Of a stretch of 64,000 bases of DNA, positions 60,716 to 64,000 are shown in pieces (position 1 is the first letter of the stretch; every line of letters begins with the position of its first letter). Location: contig NZ_CP014870.1 in the NCBI RefSeq assembly GCF_001661075.1, positions 620,001-684,000 of the forward strand. Reading direction: 5' to 3'. Made by a program: the position numbers and the translations under genes. The notes under the pieces are model-generated. The model was not told where the DNA came from, ran no database searches, and saw only the letters and a program-made list of their open reading frames with translations. Source of the DNA: Pseudomonas silesiensis (GTDB lineage Bacteria; Pseudomonadota; Gammaproteobacteria; Pseudomonadales; Pseudomonadaceae).

Positions 60716-61570
60716 TTAGCCATTCATGCTCTGAAAATGCGCCAGCATCCGCTGTGCATCCGGCACCACGCCGCTGAACAATTCAAACGCCTTCACCGCC
60801 TGGAACACCGCCATGTTGCCGCCATCCAGTGTCCGGCAACCCAAGGCGCGGGCGTTGCGCAGCAGTTCGGTTTCCAGCGGGAAATAGACGATCTCCGCCA
60901 CCCACAGCTCACCTCGCATCATCTGCGCAGGCACCGGCGTGCCCGGCAGTTTTTGCATGCCCATGGGCGTGGTGTTCACCAGACCGTCGGCCTCGGCCAG
61001 GGTGCCCTGCAGATCATGCCCGGCGACCGCGCGGCCAGCACCGAAGTGTTGATTGAGGTTGTTTGCCAGCGACTGCGCGCGGCGGGTATCCACATCAAAA
61101 ATGCTGAGCAGCTGTACGCCTTCGCTCAATAACGCATGGGCCACTGCTGCGCCTGCGCCCCCTGCGCCCATTTGCACCACGCGTTCAAGGGCAACGCCCT
61201 GCAGGCCACGGCGAAAACCTTCGGCAAAGCCCAGGCAATCGGTGTTATGACCGACGCGTTTGCCGTCCTTGAGCACCACGGTGTTGACGGCACCGATGCC
61301 GCGCGCTTCCGGCGACAATTCGTCGAGCAGCGGGATGATGGTCTGTTTGCACGGAAACGTGATGTTCAGACCGGTGAAGTTCATGCGCTCGGCTGCCAAC
61401 AACAGGTCAGGCAAGGCACTGCTGTCGAGTTTCAACGGGTCGAGATCGATCAGGCGATAGAGGTAGCGCAAACCCTGGGCATCGCCTTCATGCTCGTGCA
61501 GTGCCGGGGTGCGGGAAGCCTGGATGCCGGCACCGATCAGCCCGGCCAGTACAGTCTTGTTCTGCGTCAT
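60716..61570 (-). CDS. aroE: shikimate/quinate dehydrogenase (AroE family, NAD-type)
   Basis: AroE-fold dehydrogenase of 284 residues. The substrate Lys is K75 in LNITFPCKQ and the paired Asp is D111 in GHNTDCLGF; the Rossmann loop is QMGAGGAGAAV (133-143). After beta-2 it reads FDVDTRRAQSLA instead of the NADP-binding NRTxxRA, so D159 points to NAD+ as cofactor. The NITFPCK motif also departs from the biosynthetic NVTVPHK. Both fit a catabolic quinate/shikimate dehydrogenase rather than the biosynthetic enzyme. ATG at 61570 (MTQNKTVLAGLIG). Second gene after aroQ, 5 bases between them. Confidence 0.92.
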   Translation of the reverse strand: MTQNKTVLAGLIGAGIQASRTPALHEHEGDAQGLRYLYRLIDLDPLKLDSSALPDLLLAAERMNFTGLNITFPCKQTIIPLLDELSPEARGIGAVNTVVLKDGKRVGHNTDCLGFAEGFRRGLQGVALERVVQMGAGGAGAAVAHALLSEGVQLLSIFDVDTRRAQSLANNLNQHFGAGRAVAGHDLQGTLAEADGLVNTTPMGMQKLPGTPVPAQMMRGELWVAEIVYFPLETELLRNARALGCRTLDGGNMAVFQAVKAFELFSGVVPDAQRMLAHFQSMNG

Positions 61571-61575
61571 GGCAT

Positions 61576-62016
61576 TCACCCCTTCAACCGCAGGCTGAAA
61601 TGTTCCAGCGCCAGGCGATAACCGTGGCTGCCGAAACCGGCCATTACGGCGGTGGCAATGGCTGAAACGAAGCTGTGATGCCGGAACGGCTCGCGGGCAT
61701 GGACGTTGGAGAGGTGGACTTCGATCACCGGCAGTTCGCTGGCGACCAATGCATCGCGGATCGCCACCGAGGTGTGGGTCCAGGCCGCCGGGTTGATGAC
61801 GATTCCAGCGCAACGGCCGCGGGCGGCGTGAATCCAGTCGAGCAGTTCGCCTTCATGATTGGTCTGGCGAAACTCCACCGCCAGTCCGAACTCTTCGGCG
61901 GCACGTGCGCACAACGCCGAAACGTCGGCCAGGGTTTCGTGACCGTAGGTGGCCGGCTCACGGGTGCCGAGCAGGTTCAGGTTGGGGCCGTTAAGCACCA
62001 GGACGATAGGGGGCAT
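61576..62016 (-). CDS. aroQ: type II 3-dehydroquinate dehydratase
   Basis: Dodecameric type II dehydroquinase of 146 residues that interconverts 3-dehydroquinate and 3-dehydroshikimate. The N-terminal [17 protein letters not shown] carries the lid Arg and catalytic Tyr24, [17 protein letters not shown] lies near 75-91, and the catalytic His101 is in [18 protein letters not shown] paralogue of the biosynthetic AroQ is expected elsewhere; here it lies 5 bases before aroE, in a set serving quinate breakdown via quiC. Start ATG 62016, behind GTGGAGAAAAGCG. Confidence 0.95.
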   Translation of the reverse strand: MPPIVLVLNGPNLNLLGTREPATYGHETLADVSALCARAAEEFGLAVEFRQTNHEGELLDWIHAARGRCAGIVINPAAWTHTSVAIRDALVASELPVIEVHLSNVHAREPFRHHSFVSAIATAVMAGFGSHGYRLALEHFSLRLKG

Positions 62017-62079
62017 CGCTTTTCTCCACTTATTATTTTTGGAACCGGCCGCGCGTTTCGGCCTGTGGAGATAAAATGT

Positions 62080-62098
62080 ACCGAATGGTTAATTTGGT
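62080..62098. promoter_or_regulatory. palindromic operator in the aroQ promoter
   Basis: ACCGAATGGTTAATTTGGT has exact half-sites ACC-N-AAT and ATT-N-GGT around 5 bases. It overlaps a minus-strand TTGACC -35-like box (62096-62101), 64 bases upstream of aroQ. A TetR-type dimer binding here would repress aroQ-aroE. Confidence 0.5.
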
Positions 62099-62173
62099 CA
62101 ATTGCAGAGGCAGCGCCTGCAGTTTTTGTGTGCGGTGATCGAACATTGGCAAAGATCGCCGGCTGCGATCTTT

Positions 62174-63085
62174 TCAGCGCGGAAGATGCTCGACCAGAAA
62201 ATCGATGAAAGCCCGCAGCCGCAGTGGCACATGGCGACTTTGCGGGTAGAGCAGAGTGAACGGCCGCGAACGCCCGCCATAAGGCTTGAGCACTTCCACC
62301 AGCGAGCCGTCGGCCAGTTCGTTTTCGACAATGAAGCGATACGTCTGAAACAGCCCCGCCCCATGTCTGGCCAAGGTCACGCCCCCGAGCACGTCGTCGG
62401 AACAACTGAGGTTGCCCTCGGCAAGAATCTCTCGTTGCTCTCCATCGTCGTTGAACAACCAGGCAATGCGCCGCCCGCTGCTGGGCAGTTCGTACTGAAT
62501 GCATTCATGCTGCGCCAGGTCGTCCAGGGTTTGCGGAATGCCGGCACGTTTCAGGTAGGCGGGACTGGCGATCATCACCAACGCTGCGTCTTCCAGGTGA
62601 CGGGCGATCAGGCCGGAATCCGGAATCGCCCGCACGCGGATGGCCATGTCATAGCCTTCGCCAACGAAATCGATGTTGCGATTGCTGATGTGCGACTCGA
62701 CTTTCACCGCCGGGAAGCGTTCCCGAAACGCCGGCAGCAACGGCAGGATGCGGTGATGGGCATACGTGGTGGGGATACTGATGCGCAAGGTGCCGGAAGG
62801 CTCCTGTTGCTGGCCCATGACCTCGCGTTGGGCCTCGACCAGTTGCGCCAGCGCCTGGCGACACTCCTCGTAATACCGTCGGCCACTGTCGGTCATTTTT
62901 ACGCTGCGAGTGGTGCGCGCAAACAGCCGCACACCGAGGCGTTCCTCCATGCGCGACACCGATCGGCTCACGGCTGCCGGCGTCACGCCCGCCACCAGCG
63001 CGGCAGCGGTGAAGCTACCCGCTTCGGCGGCCAGGCAAAACAGCTCGATGCTGCCCAGTTGAAGATCGTCGAATTGTCGCTGCAT
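62174..63085 (-). CDS. LysR family transcriptional regulator
   Basis: A 303-residue LysR regulator: HTH (residues 8-67; GSFTAAALVAGVTPAAVSRS), then the effector domain (about 92-300; TLRISIPTTYAHHRILPLLP, GIPQTLDDLAQHECIQYELP). It belongs to the group with the ARTTRSVKMTDSGRRYYEEC linker, common among Pseudomonas regulators of efflux or oxidoreductase genes. It lies upstream of aroQ on the same strand (157 bases between), so it may or may not serve the quinate genes. It is divergent from the DUF4160 pair. Confidence 0.9.
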   Translation of the reverse strand: MQRQFDDLQLGSIELFCLAAEAGSFTAAALVAGVTPAAVSRSVSRMEERLGVRLFARTTRSVKMTDSGRRYYEECRQALAQLVEAQREVMGQQQEPSGTLRISIPTTYAHHRILPLLPAFRERFPAVKVESHISNRNIDFVGEGYDMAIRVRAIPDSGLIARHLEDAALVMIASPAYLKRAGIPQTLDDLAQHECIQYELPSSGRRIAWLFNDDGEQREILAEGNLSCSDDVLGGVTLARHGAGLFQTYRFIVENELADGSLVEVLKPYGGRSRPFTLLYPQSRHVPLRLRAFIDFLVEHLPR

Positions 63086-63300
63086 GTTTGATTACACCAG
63101 GGATCAAATGGAGTGGCTAATTCTGTATTTATCAAATTGGCGAAAGGATTGCTTACCATTTTCCCCCCGTGATCAGGGTACCCAAGGCGACATTGCGCGC
63201 TAGCCTCAAGTTCGAGTATGGAAAGGGAGTCTGTACCAGTGGTCGGATTCTTCAAGGAATGGCGAGCCGTCGAGCTCTATAACCTAACGGATGGGTTAGC

Positions 63301-63729
63301 ATGAGAGTATGCAGCTACAAGGGGTTTTCACTGGTAATCCTGTTGCGTGACGAGCATTGCCCGCCTCATGTGCATGTGGACGCGAGCACATGGAGTGCGC
63401 GCTTCAAGTTCAGCTTTTGGCACAACGGCGTAGAGCTTTGGGATGTTATTCCTCATGCGCGACGACCACCTGTAGCGGTGCTTGAGGGCTTGCGTCAGAC
63501 GCTCAGGCAATCCGCCCATTTACGGCGAGCTCGCGGCATCTGGTGGAACAAATTGCAGACGGTTTGTCTCGACCGTCAATTATGGGATTGGCAAAACAAC
63601 GAAGTCGTCGTGGTAAAGCAGATCGCGAGTAGCACCCGGATGATTGACTCGGCTTGTTATGAGCCTCTGGAGAACAAAACCCGGTTGACCCTCATGGGGA
63701 CAATGGAGGGTGTGGAGATTGAATTATGA
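63301..63729 (+). CDS. DUF4160 family protein, toxin-antitoxin-like partner
   Basis: A 142-residue protein. The start (GFSLVILLRDEHCPPHVHVD) is the DUF4160 hallmark with its DEHxPPHVHV motif; DUF4160 genes commonly sit next to DUF2442 genes in type II toxin-antitoxin-like pairs. The rest is less conserved and longer than the usual ~80 residues, so it may have an added C-terminal segment (about 70-142). It overlaps the next gene by 4 bases (ATGA). I see no strong binding site at 63301, only GGTTAGC before the ATG. Confidence 0.8.
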   Translation: MRVCSYKGFSLVILLRDEHCPPHVHVDASTWSARFKFSFWHNGVELWDVIPHARRPPVAVLEGLRQTLRQSAHLRRARGIWWNKLQTVCLDRQLWDWQNNEVVVVKQIASSTRMIDSACYEPLENKTRLTLMGTMEGVEIEL

Positions 63730-64000
63730 AAGCAGTAAAGGCAAAAAATCAGGTGGATCGGCCAGTCACCGAGTCGGTGCTGGATGAAGCGATCGAGCGA
63801 GGCCGGTTGCGTCGCAATAGCGGTTTGCAGGCGACGGCTGTGACGTTTCTGGAACCCTGTCTGGCCGTCAGCTTCGAGGATGGCAGTGGTGTATTGCTGC
63901 CAGTGAAGTGCTATCCGGAATTCGATGATTTCAGGACCCAGGATTTCGCCGGACTGAAAGTCGGTTTTTCTGGCACCGCCCTATGCCATGAAGGCAAGGA
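63726..64000 (+). CDS. DUF2442-like protein (cut by window end)
   Basis: The first 91 codons of a frame still open at the window edge. After a basic start (MKAVKAKNQVDRPVTESVLD) come TAVTFLEPCLAVSFEDGSG and LLPVKCYPEFDDF, the layout of DUF2442 proteins, which bear a short beta domain and are the presumed antitoxin or partner of DUF4160. It overlaps the DUF4160 gene by 4 bases, showing co-translation. The C-terminus is not in the window. Confidence 0.7.
   Translation, partial: MKAVKAKNQVDRPVTESVLDEAIERGRLRRNSGLQATAVTFLEPCLAVSFEDGSGVLLPVKCYPEFDDFRTQDFAGLKVGFSGTALCHEGK

Overview
The window is a chromosomal stretch of a Pseudomonas, most likely of the P. fluorescens group. The basis is the high-GC coding style, the gene order and the many REP/BIME elements with GTAGGAGCGAGC or GTGGGAGCGAGC arms. 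No rRNA, tRNA, CRISPR array or insertion sequence was seen.

The left part (about 0.4-24 kb) follows, from memory, the order of the P. aeruginosa PAO1 segment PA3961-PA3985: a YdcF-like protein, lnt-corC-ybeY-phoH-miaB, a DUF1820 gene, a Sel1-repeat protein, hemL-thiE-thiD, the hybrid sensor kinase ladS, an AidB-type acyl-CoA dehydrogenase, amn, an RluE-type pseudouridine synthase, a DUF2788 membrane protein, an Lrp regulator, a DUF6515-like exported protein, a YiiP-like CDF transporter, a small lipoprotein and hrpB. The order breaks inside hrpB. Its last ~500 bases look atypical, an Abi/HEPN defence-type gene follows behind its own promoter-operator, and a 78-base remnant of another hrpB 3' end lies beyond it. 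This is the footprint of a transferred segment.

The middle (26-42.7 kb) is accessory. It holds a DUF6124 gene behind a structured RNA leader, DUF1028-argE, and a LysR regulator divergent from an amine or polyamine catabolic set (aldehyde dehydrogenase, solo PotD-like binding protein, APC permease, class III transaminase, flavin monooxygenase, RidA). A phosphodiesterase-fold protein, a YciC-like membrane protein, a DUF2076 protein, a NYN/exonuclease pair and a Bro-N gene follow. The Bro-N gene has a leader of the same architecture as the DUF6124 gene.

The right part (42.8-64 kb) holds an Lrp/YedA divergent pair, an RhlE RNA helicase, a TIGR03862 flavoprotein, a histone-deacetylase-fold enzyme, a GNAT enzyme, tesB-HAD phosphatase, an alpha/beta hydrolase and two tandem YpfJ-like zinc metallopeptidases. 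An IclR regulator follows, next to the decayed remnant of a sugar-phosphate isomerase, and then a DMT exporter. A quinate/shikimate catabolic cluster comes next: an MFS carrier divergent from quiC, a TetR regulator, and aroE and aroQ paralogues behind a LysR gene. Together it should feed protocatechuate to ring cleavage. The window ends in a DUF4160-DUF2442 toxin-antitoxin-like pair whose second gene is cut by the edge.
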